Source: Nostoc sp. 'Peltigera membranacea cyanobiont' N6
GTDB taxonomy: Bacteria > Cyanobacteriota > Cyanobacteriia > Cyanobacteriales > Nostocaceae
NCBI RefSeq assembly: GCF_002949735.1
Contig: NZ_CP026681.1
Span: forward strand, 5,796,001-5,860,000
Reading direction: 5' to 3'
Length of the DNA: 64,000 nucleotides
Positions 17,507 to 26,504 of this stretch are shown in pieces (the stretch's first letter is position 1; each line of letters begins with the position of its first letter). The notes below the pieces were generated by a model. That model saw only the letters and a list, made by a program, of their open reading frames with translations, did not search any database and was not told the DNA's origin. Both the position numbers and the translations under genes were made by a program.

Positions 17507-19623
17507 CCCACATTCCGCACTTCAATTTGAAGTACAAATTAATTACAGTTAATGAAAACGCAAAAAATTAGAATAATTAAGAAAATAATACTCAACGAAT
17601 CTGATTTTGAAAAAAAAAATCAAATATAAAATATTTTCTACATCAAGTAGTTTATCTAAGCAACAAAAATTATAGGAACGATTATTTTCCCTTTGAATAT
17701 TAATAAGTTGTCACTTTACTGTGTTGTTGTTTAGATTAAGAGATTAGATAGTATTTTTGACAAGACACTGGGAGAAAATTCAAAATAAAATTGCGTTCTT
17801 GGGTTAGATTAACAATTTGATTAACTCCATTCAAAGTCAAAATGTGAATCCCTTGAAAGCATTGAAATATCCATTTTAATGTGGGGCACTTCGTTAATTT
17901 ACCTAGTTGATTTTTAACTCCGATATTGGCTCTTTTTAAACTATTTCTTAGTTCCCTCTGACCGAGATTATAAACTAATAAGCACAAAGACATTAAAAAT
18001 AACATCGTCTCGATTCTTTCAGGATTTTCTACAAAGAAACTATCAGTGAAAAATAAAGGATTTTTCAGAAATCTAAATCCTCTTTCGCAAGACTGTTGAT
18101 TTTTATAATTTGTAATAATTTCTGATGACTTTAATTTCTCATCTTCAACTAAATTAGTTGCTAAAATAAATCTTCCAGCTTCTTTTTTTATCATTGCTAT
18201 CTCTTCTAGTTTTTGATGATCCACTCCCTCGATTTTATAAATAGTCTTATTTTTCGATGTCTTGTCAATAAGTTTAGCTTCTTGAATTTCAAAGAACTTT
18301 AGTTTTTTGTTTATGCTTTTTAGTTTGTATCGAGCTTGGTCGGGATTTTGAAAATCTTCTTTTTTTAATTGGTTGAGCAGTTTTTCCACTTTATTTTTTT
18401 CTGCTTTGAGATTTTTCTCTAGCTTTTCTAAATCACTTTTTTGTCTTTTTTGACTTTCTACTATTAGCCAGATTTGTTTGATACCACCATAATTTACTAT
18501 TTCTTCTTTCCACTTATATCCGTCTAAATTTAGGATTCTTCTCTTCTCTATTTCTTCGGAATCTATCTCTTCTATCTCTACCGACTGAACTAATTCCTTC
18601 GCTCTTTTTATCGTCATTGGGACTCTAGTTATCCATTTTAAATGTTCGATTAATTTGATATTTTCTTGACTATATAATGCACTATCACAGACCATGATAC
18701 TCTCAAAATTTATTTGCTTTTTAAATTCTACTAAGATTTTTCCAAAAACTGCTTTATCTGCTTCGTTCCCATCTCCAACTCTCATTAGTAATGGGATGTC
18801 TCCATCACTACTTGTTATTAAATCTAAAACGCATTGCTTTAAATCTGGTCTATGATCGCGAGAATATCCTTTAGTGATAATTATTGGTTTTTCTTTGATT
18901 ATTTCTGCTTCTTTCTCTTGTTCTTTTTCCCTTGTGTATTCTCCATGTAGATGAAATGATGTGGCATCTAAATGAGAATATTTGGTCTCTATCTTAAATT
19001 TATTTATAACTGATAAGACAATTTCTATAAATAGACTATTCAATCCATATTTATATAATTCATCCATGACTCTTCCGATTTTATCGTCATTTATATAATC
19101 ACTTTTTACTCCGCAACCCAATAAGTTTTCAATTCCTTTATCTTCAAAAAATTGACTAAATAAGTATAAAGGTCTTGAGACGAATCCTAATCCATTGATT
19201 AAAATCGCTTTGACCACTGTTCCCGATGAAATTTTTTCTCTTCCATCTATGCCTAATTTGGAGTTGATTGTTTCAACTATTCCTATTTCATCAATTAGTC
19301 CAGCTACTATTCCTAAGTGATCTAAGTTTTTAATCCCAATCTCTTTTTTTTGATAATCCATTTTTTTTGGTGAGATTTTATTTATCAAAGTTTGATTCCT
19401 AATTCTCTCACTTTTTTTGATCGTCCTTATTTCTTTAGCAGCAAAAATACTTATCATCCCACGCTCTGTGCTTCACTTTGTAACATCCTAAGATAACCAA
19501 ATATAGCGATCGCTATAAGCATCGTCCAGCCAATAATTGTCAGTATTAATACCGAATAATATGAATCTTCTTGGTAACTATTTTTGTCTTATTTGTAATA
19601 CGTTTTGAAGTGCGGAAGATGGG
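17507..19623 (-). mobile_element. IS1634-family insertion sequence
   Basis: The 2117-bp element has terminal repeats CCCAYMTTCCGCACTTCAA matching at 17 of 19 positions, and a 6-bp target duplication ATATAG at 17501-17506 and 19624-19629. It is much more AT-rich than its surroundings. It interrupts the primase-helicase gene after the codons for EHPY. Confidence 0.9.
17736..19457 (-). CDS. IS1634-family transposase
   Basis: Up to 573 residues; the conserved part begins near the ATG at 19361 (MDYQKKEIGIKNLDHLGIVA), and the 32 residues before it are doubtful. KAILINGLGFVSRPLYLFSQ is characteristic of the family. The DDE regions are LDATSF, MVCDSALYSQEN and SCERGFRFLKNP. A lysine-rich coiled coil (about residues 345-400) lies between the second and third. 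The frame is intact, so the element may still be active. Confidence 0.9.
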   Translation of the reverse strand: MISIFAAKEIRTIKKSERIRNQTLINKISPKKMDYQKKEIGIKNLDHLGIVAGLIDEIGIVETINSKLGIDGREKISSGTVVKAILINGLGFVSRPLYLFSQFFEDKGIENLLGCGVKSDYINDDKIGRVMDELYKYGLNSLFIEIVLSVINKFKIETKYSHLDATSFHLHGEYTREKEQEKEAEIIKEKPIIITKGYSRDHRPDLKQCVLDLITSSDGDIPLLMRVGDGNEADKAVFGKILVEFKKQINFESIMVCDSALYSQENIKLIEHLKWITRVPMTIKRAKELVQSVEIEEIDSEEIEKRRILNLDGYKWKEEIVNYGGIKQIWLIVESQKRQKSDLEKLEKNLKAEKNKVEKLLNQLKKEDFQNPDQARYKLKSINKKLKFFEIQEAKLIDKTSKNKTIYKIEGVDHQKLEEIAMIKKEAGRFILATNLVEDEKLKSSEIITNYKNQQSCERGFRFLKNPLFFTDSFFVENPERIETMLFLMSLCLLVYNLGQRELRNSLKRANIGVKNQLGKLTKCPTLKWIFQCFQGIHILTLNGVNQIVNLTQERNFILNFLPVSCQKYYLIS

Positions 19624-20468
19624 ATATAGAGAAGAAACACGCGCCTTCTTCCTCCTAGTCCCGAATCGCATTTGGGTAAAAGTGTCCAATCGTAGCGGCA
19701 TCCCCATCACCGAAGAAGACTTGCAGCATCCTGGCGGTTTCTGGCACTGGGTTTGGCGGCATAATGTACCAGTGACAATCGTGGAAGGTGTCAAAAAAGC
19801 GGGAGCGTTACTGACTGCTGGTTATGCTGCGATCGCAATTCCCGGTGTCAACGCTGGATACCGCACACCGCAAGATGAGTATGGTACAGCTAATGGCAAA
19901 CCATACCTCATCCCCGACTTGAAACATTTTGCAACACAGGGGAGACAGGTTAATATTTGCTTTGACCAAGACAACAAACCTGAGACAGTCCAGCGAGTCA
20001 GAAGCGCTATCAGTCGCATGGGACGGCTGCTGGTAAATGAGGGCTGTTCGCTGCGAGTGATTGATTTACCATTAGGGGCAGAGAAAGGGGTTGATGATTT
20101 TATCGTCGCAAAGGGTCAGCCGGCATTTGACGCACTCTACAACACAGCCGTTGCACTGGAGTTATGGGAGATTAAGCTGTTTACTCTGCTGACTTATCCG
20201 CCTGCGATCGCACTTAACCAACGATTCTTGGGCCAGCTTCTCGTCCCTGAAGGTGAAAAGCTGATTATCCTCAAAGCCCCCAAAGGCACTGGTAAAACCG
20301 AATGGCTGTCTACTGAGGTGGCGAAGGCGCATGACCTTGGACGTAGGGTATTAATCATCACCCATCGCATCCAGCTAGGTGAGGCGTTGTGTAATCGCTT
20401 TGGTGTTAACTATGTCACAGAAGTTCGCACAAATGAAACAGGCACATTGTTAGGATACGGGGTGTGCG

Positions 20469-20639
20469 GGGAGCAATGCGATTTTGTGAGGTACAAAAGA
20501 TAGGTAACATAAATTACCTAAATTTTTAGCGATCGCTACTTAGAAAAGGCAAAAACAAGGAACTTGGACCTCGGTTTATTGGGAATAAGCCCTGGTAATT
20601 GAGATATAAAATCCGATCTCACATTTTCGCATTGCTCCC
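20469..20639. mobile_element. 171-bp MITE in the primase-helicase gene
   Basis: The ends are perfect 12-bp inverted repeats GGGAGCAATGCG, extended by ATTTTGTGAG versus AAAATGTGAG. A 9-bp duplication GGGTGTGCG flanks it (20460-20468 and 20640-20648). There is no coding capacity. It brings a TAG stop at 20501 into the host frame, although insert plus duplicate is 180 bp, a multiple of three. Confidence 0.9.
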
Positions 20640-22699
20640 GGGTGTGCGTTGATTCGCTGCATCAAGAAAGTCAGGCGCGATTCAACCCTAACGATTGGTC
20701 AAATGATGTGATTATTATTGATGAATGTGACCAAGTTTTCTGGCATCTTCTCAATTCTGGTACGGAAGTGCAAAAGCGTCGGGTGTCCGTTCTCAAAAAC
20801 CTCAAACAACTGGTACAGAATGTTTTGGGCAGCAATCAGGGAAAGATTTATCTGTCTAGTGCCGATGTGTCAGATACTGATGTGAAGTATGTTTTATCAC
20901 TCGCTGGAGAATATCGGGTTAATCCCTTCGTCATCGTCAACAACTATCGGCATGTAGCTGGAAACTGTTACAACTATTCTGGTAGTAATCCGAAGAATTT
21001 GATTGCTGCTCTTGATCGGGCAATCTCCAAAGGTGGGCATCATCTATTGTGCTGCTCTGCTCAAAAAGCTAAGTCTAAATGGGGGACGCAAGCATTGGAA
21101 GAACGTTTTCGCCGCAAATTCCCACACCTGCGGATTCTGCGAATTGACAGCGAATCTGTTGCTGATCCATCTCATGCAGCGTTTGGTTGTATCGCTCACC
21201 TGAACGAAATTCTCACCCAGTATGATTTGGTTATCGCCTCCCCAAGTTTAGAAACTGGGGTCAGCATCGACATTCGAGGACATTTTGATGGTGTTTGGGG
21301 GATATTTCAGGGAGTGCAACCGGTTAACTCTGTGCGGCAGATGTTGGCACGCCTCCGGGAAACTGTTGACCGTCATATTTGGGTGAGAGAGTGGGGGATG
21401 TCGGTTGTAGGCAATGGTTCCACATCCATAGGGGGATTACTCAGAAGTCAACACGTCGCAACACAAGCGAACATTGCGCTGTTGTCGGCGGCGGATAATG
21501 ACGATTTAAGCTTTGTTGACCAGAATTTTCAACCGGAGTCATTGCAGACTTGGGGCAAGCGTGGTTCTGTGATTAACGTTGAGATGCGGCGCTATCGAGA
21601 ATCTGTGCTTGCGGGTTTGGTCGAAGATGGGTACACCGTTATTGATGCTGAGGATGTTGATGATGATGAGAGTGGGGCAGTAATCGAGTCGGTTAAAGCG
21701 GCAAGTGAGCAATTGTATACTGCTGAGTGTGAAGCGATCGCAGATTCTCCAACCATTTCTGATGCCGAACTTAAGAAGCTGCAAGACACAAGGGCGAAAA
21801 CCAAAACCGAACGACATCAGCAGCGCAAGGCGGAATTGTCTCGTCGTTACGAAATTGATGTAACCCCTGATTTAGTCGAGAAAGATGACGACGGCTGGTA
21901 TCCTCAACTGCGGATGCACTATTATTTGACGCTGGGGCGAGAGTTTCTGACCAACCGTGATGCTAAACGGGCTAAGGCACAATTGGAAGCTGGGGAGAAT
22001 TCGATTTGGAAACCAGATTTTAACAAGGGGCAGCTATTGCCTGCTGTATTGTTACTGGAAAATCTAAATCTGTTGCAGTTTCTTACGCCAGACGTTCAGT
22101 TGCGGGGGTCTGATGAGAGGATGCTGGAGTTTAAGGCACTGGCTGTAAAGCATCGGCACGTTATCAAGAACTACTTGAATGTTTCCATTTCTGAAAAACT
22201 GACCCCAGTAGCGATCGCTCAAAAGTTACTTGCCAAGATTGATTTGAAGTTGAACTACGTTGGTCGGTTGGGTAAGCGTGAAAATCGGGAGTGCGTTTAC
22301 CAGTTTGTTGCACCTGATGATCAGCGTGATTCTATTTTTGGGCAATGGTTAAATCGGGATGAAGCATTAAATCGTGAGTTGGTGTCAGTCACTAATAATA
22401 TAGTTTTATCGACACCAGTAATTGACATAACCTCCCAAATATTAGAAGAGGTAGTGTCCAGCCCCCAAGGACAAGCCTGGAAAGGGCTGAAACTGAAAAT
22501 ACAGCAAGGCTTGGACAGCGCTGGCTCGTTCTACAACCAGTTAGTCTCCACAATTGGCTCGGTTGTTGGGGTCGCTGATGGGGAGCCTTACTGGAATGGG
22601 TATTTGGGGCAGTGGCAGGTTTGGGTCAGCTTTCCGGACGGGTGTAAGTCTGTGGTGTGCGATTGGTTGGTGATGGTGTAGGTCAGAGGAAATTGCTTC

Positions 22700-23108
22700 A
22701 GTTTCGACTTGATGATTGTGGACTATATACAGTTATTGAACCAAGAGAAAAGCGGGGTAGTGAAAATCGTGTACAAAAAATCGACTCCATCTTGAAACAA
22801 CTTAGGGCGATCGCTAAACAATTTAATTGCGCTGTCTTGGGTTTAGCGCAGTTAAAAAGAGAAGTTGATTCACGTTCCGAAAAGCGTCCAACTAAAAGAG
22901 ATTTTCGAGAATTGGGAGGATTTGAACAAGAATCTGCTGTGATTTAGGGTTGTATCGTGAATATTTTACTTATGACAAATAATCTACACAGAAAGGGATT
23001 TTTGAAATTTCAGTTCTTAAGAGCCACTTTAGCAGTGAAACAACTGTTAATCTCCTATTTAATGAACGATCTGGACAGCTTAATAATTTAGCTAAATCTC
23101 AGCATTGA
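22700..23108 (+). pseudogene. DnaB replicative helicase, C-terminal remnant
   Basis: LKQLRAIAKQFNCAVLGLAQ followed by LKREVDSRSEKRPTKRDFRE and LGGFEQESAVI is the DnaB motif 3-4 region. After a frameshift near 22942 the reading continues as LGLYREYFTYDK, a stop at 22978, then QKGIFEISVLKSHFSSETT and VNLLFNERSGQLNNLA, equivalent to the DnaB C-terminus. The N-terminal and Walker A parts are absent. This decayed copy directly follows the broken primase-helicase, as expected if both once served the same replicon. Confidence 0.75.
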
Positions 23109-23223
23109 ACATATAGCTGAACAATAAAAAATCTTGAACTCATCAACTTGGAGATTCAACAAGTTGTCACTTTTTTGAGTAAAATCTGTTACATGAAAGA
23201 ATTCATTTTCGGAGACAAGTACA

Positions 23224-24630
23224 TTGAAACCAGTAACAATTATTAACTTTGGCTGGAGCAAAAGTAAGCATCGGGAAGGATTATCTTTAGATCAGATGCA
23301 AGCGTTTGATTTAATCCATGACTGGTATGGTTCTAACCCCGATATGCCATTTGTATTGCGCGGTTATGCAGGTACAGGAAAAACGTTTTTAGTACAGCGA
23401 GTAATTCAATCGTTTCAGGATTGCTTCAAAACACGAGACTTAGATAAAAATAAAAATGTTGGTTTAAGAGTTGCTTTGTGCGCTCCAACGCATAAAGCAA
23501 GACATGTATTGGACGCAATGGCTCAAGAGGCAGGTCTTACTGTACATATCTCAACTCTCCACAGCTTACTTCATGTTATGCCTGGAGGAGAATATGACGA
23601 AAATGGAAAGCAACAACTTAAACCAAATACTTACTCTAGAGAGCCTTATTACCATGAATTTGACTTAGTAATAGTTGATGAAGCTTCCATGTTAGGGCAA
23701 GAACTTTTTAAGTTAATTCCCTCGCGGATTCCTACTATTTTTATGGGAGATCCAGCACAATTGCCACCGATTGAAGATAATGTTGATTCTTCGCCGATCT
23801 TCCAGTTGCCTTTGGGAATGGAATTAACACAAGTCATGAGGTACGAGGGGGCAATCGCTACTTATGTAACTGCACTCCGCCAAAATTTAAATTCTCAATT
23901 TCCACCACGATTACAGAGCGAGGGTAATATTGAGAAGATGCAATTTGATACTTGGATAGCAGCAGCTATCGACGCTTATAAGTTTTCTCGCTCCTCAGCC
24001 AAGATTTTGGCATGGACTAATAATCAAGTTAACAATTTGAATCAGCAAATTCGAGCTGCACTTTATCCGGGTGCTGAACCAATAGAGATTGGAGAAATTC
24101 TTTTTGCTAAAGAACCTATTTTCTTAAATGCCGACTCTGGGGAACAAAAAGAAATTTTTATGCATTCCTGTGCTGAATGCGAAGTAAGAGATTTTAAAGA
24201 ATACTCTGGTAGTAGGCATCATCTAGTGCATAGTCCGTTTAAAACTTATCGGATTGAAATCAAGAATGATCTGGGTAAAGAAGCATCCCTATCAATAATT
24301 CACCCTGATTCTTGGGATTTAATTAAATATGCAGTAAATAATGCCAAGAAAGAAATATTTCAGCTAACTGCAAACCAAAGAAGCTATGCTTGGCGAGAAT
24401 ATTACGAGTTTTTAGAGACTTACAATTTATTAGTGAAAGGCAGCTTGATGAATCGATTACAATACGGTTATGCAATTACTGTACATCAATCTCAAGGGGG
24501 AACATTTACTAATTGCTTTGTTGATACATCAAATATTTTTGGCTGCCGAGATAATGTGATGCGGAATAAGTTATTGTATGTTGCTTATAGTCGGGCTTTG
24601 CAACAACTTTACTGCTATAGTAAGTGGTAA
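23224..24630 (+). CDS. Dda/RecD-like SF1B DNA helicase
   Basis: 468 residues with a TTG start, GGAGA 8 nt upstream. Helicase motifs in order: Walker A GYAGTGKT (47-54), motif Ia CAPTHKARHVL, motif II VDEAS (151-155), motif III MGDPAQLPP (174-182), LTQVMRYEGAI (motif IV region), motif V YAITVHQSQGGTF and motif VI LYVAYSRA. Phage T4 Dda-type helicases have this layout and move 5'-to-3' on single-stranded DNA. An insertion of about 90 residues before motif V carries HSCAECEVRDF, possibly a beta-barrel. Terminated by a hairpin at 24666-24716. Confidence 0.88.
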   Translation: MKPVTIINFGWSKSKHREGLSLDQMQAFDLIHDWYGSNPDMPFVLRGYAGTGKTFLVQRVIQSFQDCFKTRDLDKNKNVGLRVALCAPTHKARHVLDAMAQEAGLTVHISTLHSLLHVMPGGEYDENGKQQLKPNTYSREPYYHEFDLVIVDEASMLGQELFKLIPSRIPTIFMGDPAQLPPIEDNVDSSPIFQLPLGMELTQVMRYEGAIATYVTALRQNLNSQFPPRLQSEGNIEKMQFDTWIAAAIDAYKFSRSSAKILAWTNNQVNNLNQQIRAALYPGAEPIEIGEILFAKEPIFLNADSGEQKEIFMHSCAECEVRDFKEYSGSRHHLVHSPFKTYRIEIKNDLGKEASLSIIHPDSWDLIKYAVNNAKKEIFQLTANQRSYAWREYYEFLETYNLLVKGSLMNRLQYGYAITVHQSQGGTFTNCFVDTSNIFGCRDNVMRNKLLYVAYSRALQQLYCYSKW

Positions 24631-24665
24631 AATTAAAAATTTTATCCAAATCCTGAATTAGGATA

Positions 24666-24716
24666 CATTCTCATGTCTAAACACCTCATTAGGAACATGA
24701 GAATGAGAATGTTTTT
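24666..24716 (+). terminator. rho-independent terminator
   Basis: CATTCTCATGT and ACATGAGAATG form an 11-bp stem, followed shortly by GTTTTTATTT. It lies 35 nt after the helicase stop. Confidence 0.75.
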
Positions 24717-24837
24717 ATTTCTAAAAAGCACTTTCCTTTCATTTTCAGGCTAATAGTAATCAAATTAACTATTACATGACTACGAAAATATCAGAATTCC
24801 AATTTAAATAATTAGATTTATTTTTTGGAGCATCAAC

Positions 24838-25230
24838 ATGAAAGCGCTATCCGTCCGTCAACCTTGGGCATGGGCAATAATTTATGCTCTCAAAAATATT
24901 GAAAACCGAGGCTGGCCCATTCATTATCGCGGCGACATTCTGATTCACGCAGCAAAAACCTGTACCAAGAAAGAGTATCAGCTAGCCAGAGAATTTTGCC
25001 AAAGCATGGGGGTAGTAATCCCAGAGTTAATCTCTTTACGTCGCGGTCAAGTCATCGGTATTGTCACAATAGTTGATTGCAAGTTCTCACAAGTTGCATC
25101 TGGCTGGGGGATGCCCATGCAATATCACTGGAAGCTGGAGAATCCGCGAGAGATTACACCGATTCCTTACATTGGCCGGTTGGGAATTTTTGAAGTACCC
25201 GATGATTTGGTCATGGAGGTGGCTGCATGA
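24838..25230 (+). CDS. ASCH-domain protein
   Basis: 130 residues, TTGGAG before the ATG. MKALSVRQPWAWAIIYALKN, IENRGWPIHYRGDILIHAAK and RRGQVIGIVTIVDC are typical of ASCH (PUA-like) domains, which bind RNA or nucleotides; some members are amidohydrolases on modified cytidine. It overlaps the methyltransferase start by 4 nt (ATGA), so the two are co-translated. Pairing with a cytosine methyltransferase is suggestive of a role in base modification, but this is inference. Confidence 0.8.
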   Translation: MKALSVRQPWAWAIIYALKNIENRGWPIHYRGDILIHAAKTCTKKEYQLAREFCQSMGVVIPELISLRRGQVIGIVTIVDCKFSQVASGWGMPMQYHWKLENPREITPIPYIGRLGIFEVPDDLVMEVAA

Positions 25231-26504
25231 CTAAATCAGCAATAGCTGAGTTATCTGCAATACCCGAAAAATTATTAGAGAAAGGGGTCAAAGCCTCACA
25301 GGAGGAATCAGTCGGTTGTCTTTATCAGTACCTCGAAACTAAAAAGTTACTTGATGGGTCAACCTTTATCAAAAGAGCGAAATCCAAAAAGCCATTACCA
25401 AAATTAGATGTCTGCAAAAATTTTGATAACACAAAAATAAAACCAGTTCTGCCAGATGATGCCCCGATCGCCATAGTACTTTTCGCTGGTGGCGGCGGGA
25501 TTGAAGCGGGGATGGTTGAAGCTGGTATTCGCCCAGTCATTGCAGTAGAGTTTGACCCAAGTAAACCAGACTTGAGCAGGGCGATCGCCAAAACCCATCA
25601 CCGCAACTTTAGCGAATACGGCTGTAGAGTTGTCCAGCTAACAGTTCAAGAAGTAGCACGGTTAGGATTTCTAGGTTTTCCCCGCCGCCCCGATTATCTC
25701 CATGCCTCCCCAGTATGCGCCAACTTCAGTCAAGCCCATACAGCCAAAGCGGGTAAGGGTATTGAAACGCCTGACGACCTGAGTGCAGCGATCGCAGTTG
25801 CAGAAGCCATCCAACAGTTGCAGCTACGGGTGTTCACGCTCGAAAATGTTCCACGCTATCAGAACAGTCAGAGTTTTGCCATCATCCTGAATGCTTTGGA
25901 GCAAGAGGGGTACTCGGTCAATTACAGCGTGGTCAACATGGCTGACTTTGGGTTGCCCCAGGCGCGGCGGCGGTTAGTTCTGGTTGCAAGTAGAGGTTTT
26001 CGCGTTGCCTTACCTTCGGGTGCTACACCTTGTGGTTGGTATACAGCGATCGCGCATCTCATCCCCAGCATGACCGATTCCCAACTACTCCCCAAACAAC
26101 AGCAAGCTTTAGAGAAATTTTTAGCCGGGAATGCGCCAACACCACTGTTAATAGAAAGAGTTGGGGGGCGTACACAGTCCAAATATAAACCCGGACATTT
26201 ACCTTGCAACACGATACTGCGATCGCACTTCACCGATCACAAAGGTTGCAACCGTAGTAGGTTCGCTGATATCTGGTTGCCGGATGGTACGGTCAAGTCT
26301 TTGTCTATTGAAGGGGCTGCAATCTTGCAAGGGTTTCCCGGTTGGTACGAGTTTCCCAACGAGACTGCTACGGCTGGGTCAATCATCGGCTATTCCGTGC
26401 CTCCCAGTTTCGCCGCGCAGTTATTCATGTCAGCACAAAGTATTTTGAAAGGAGGAATCAGTAAATTCAGCTTGCTGTGCTATCAACCCTTCACTCAGGA
26501 ATAA
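25227..26504 (+). CDS. C5-cytosine DNA methyltransferase
   Basis: 425 residues. Motif I LFAGGGGIEAGM (85-96, SAM binding), motif IV ASPVCANFS with the presumed catalytic Cys164, motif VI LENVPR (205-210), motif VIII QARRRL (245-250) and motif X GYSVPPSFAAQL near the end. Motif IV reads SPVC rather than the usual PPCQ. An N-terminal extension of about 80 residues precedes motif I. No restriction endonuclease gene lies beside it, so it is probably an orphan or protective methyltransferase. The target sequence cannot be inferred. Its end overlaps the convergent gene by 10 bp. Confidence 0.9.
   Translation: MTKSAIAELSAIPEKLLEKGVKASQEESVGCLYQYLETKKLLDGSTFIKRAKSKKPLPKLDVCKNFDNTKIKPVLPDDAPIAIVLFAGGGGIEAGMVEAGIRPVIAVEFDPSKPDLSRAIAKTHHRNFSEYGCRVVQLTVQEVARLGFLGFPRRPDYLHASPVCANFSQAHTAKAGKGIETPDDLSAAIAVAEAIQQLQLRVFTLENVPRYQNSQSFAIILNALEQEGYSVNYSVVNMADFGLPQARRRLVLVASRGFRVALPSGATPCGWYTAIAHLIPSMTDSQLLPKQQQALEKFLAGNAPTPLLIERVGGRTQSKYKPGHLPCNTILRSHFTDHKGCNRSRFADIWLPDGTVKSLSIEGAAILQGFPGWYEFPNETATAGSIIGYSVPPSFAAQLFMSAQSILKGGISKFSLLCYQPFTQE

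Larger units (their letters stand above)
17166..22681 (+). pseudogene. DUF3854-type primase-helicase, broken by an IS and a MITE
   Basis: Three segments, 17166-17506, 19630-20468 and 20649-22681, join in one frame to 1070 codons once an IS1634 element with its ATATAG duplicate and a MITE with its GGGTGTGCG duplicate are removed. The N-terminal part has GGWWCSGIDPLN and MMWGCFKPDHPR. The second has a TOPRIM-like module (TIVEGVKKAGALL, FDQDNKP) and Walker A APKGTGKTE. The third has Walker B DVIIIDECDQVF and SF2 motifs SLETGVSID and RQMLARLRE. Such proteins are putative replication primase-helicases of cyanobacterial plasmids. As it stands the gene cannot yield the full protein. Confidence 0.85.

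Noticed and set aside
22657..22947. 96-codon ORF as an independent gene
   Set aside because: Its similarity is to an internal piece of DnaB and the match continues after a frameshift, so it is treated as part of a pseudogene.
24631..24837. Possible riboswitch upstream of the ASCH gene
   Set aside because: The only structure is a terminator hairpin belonging to the upstream helicase; no aptamer-like conserved elements were seen.
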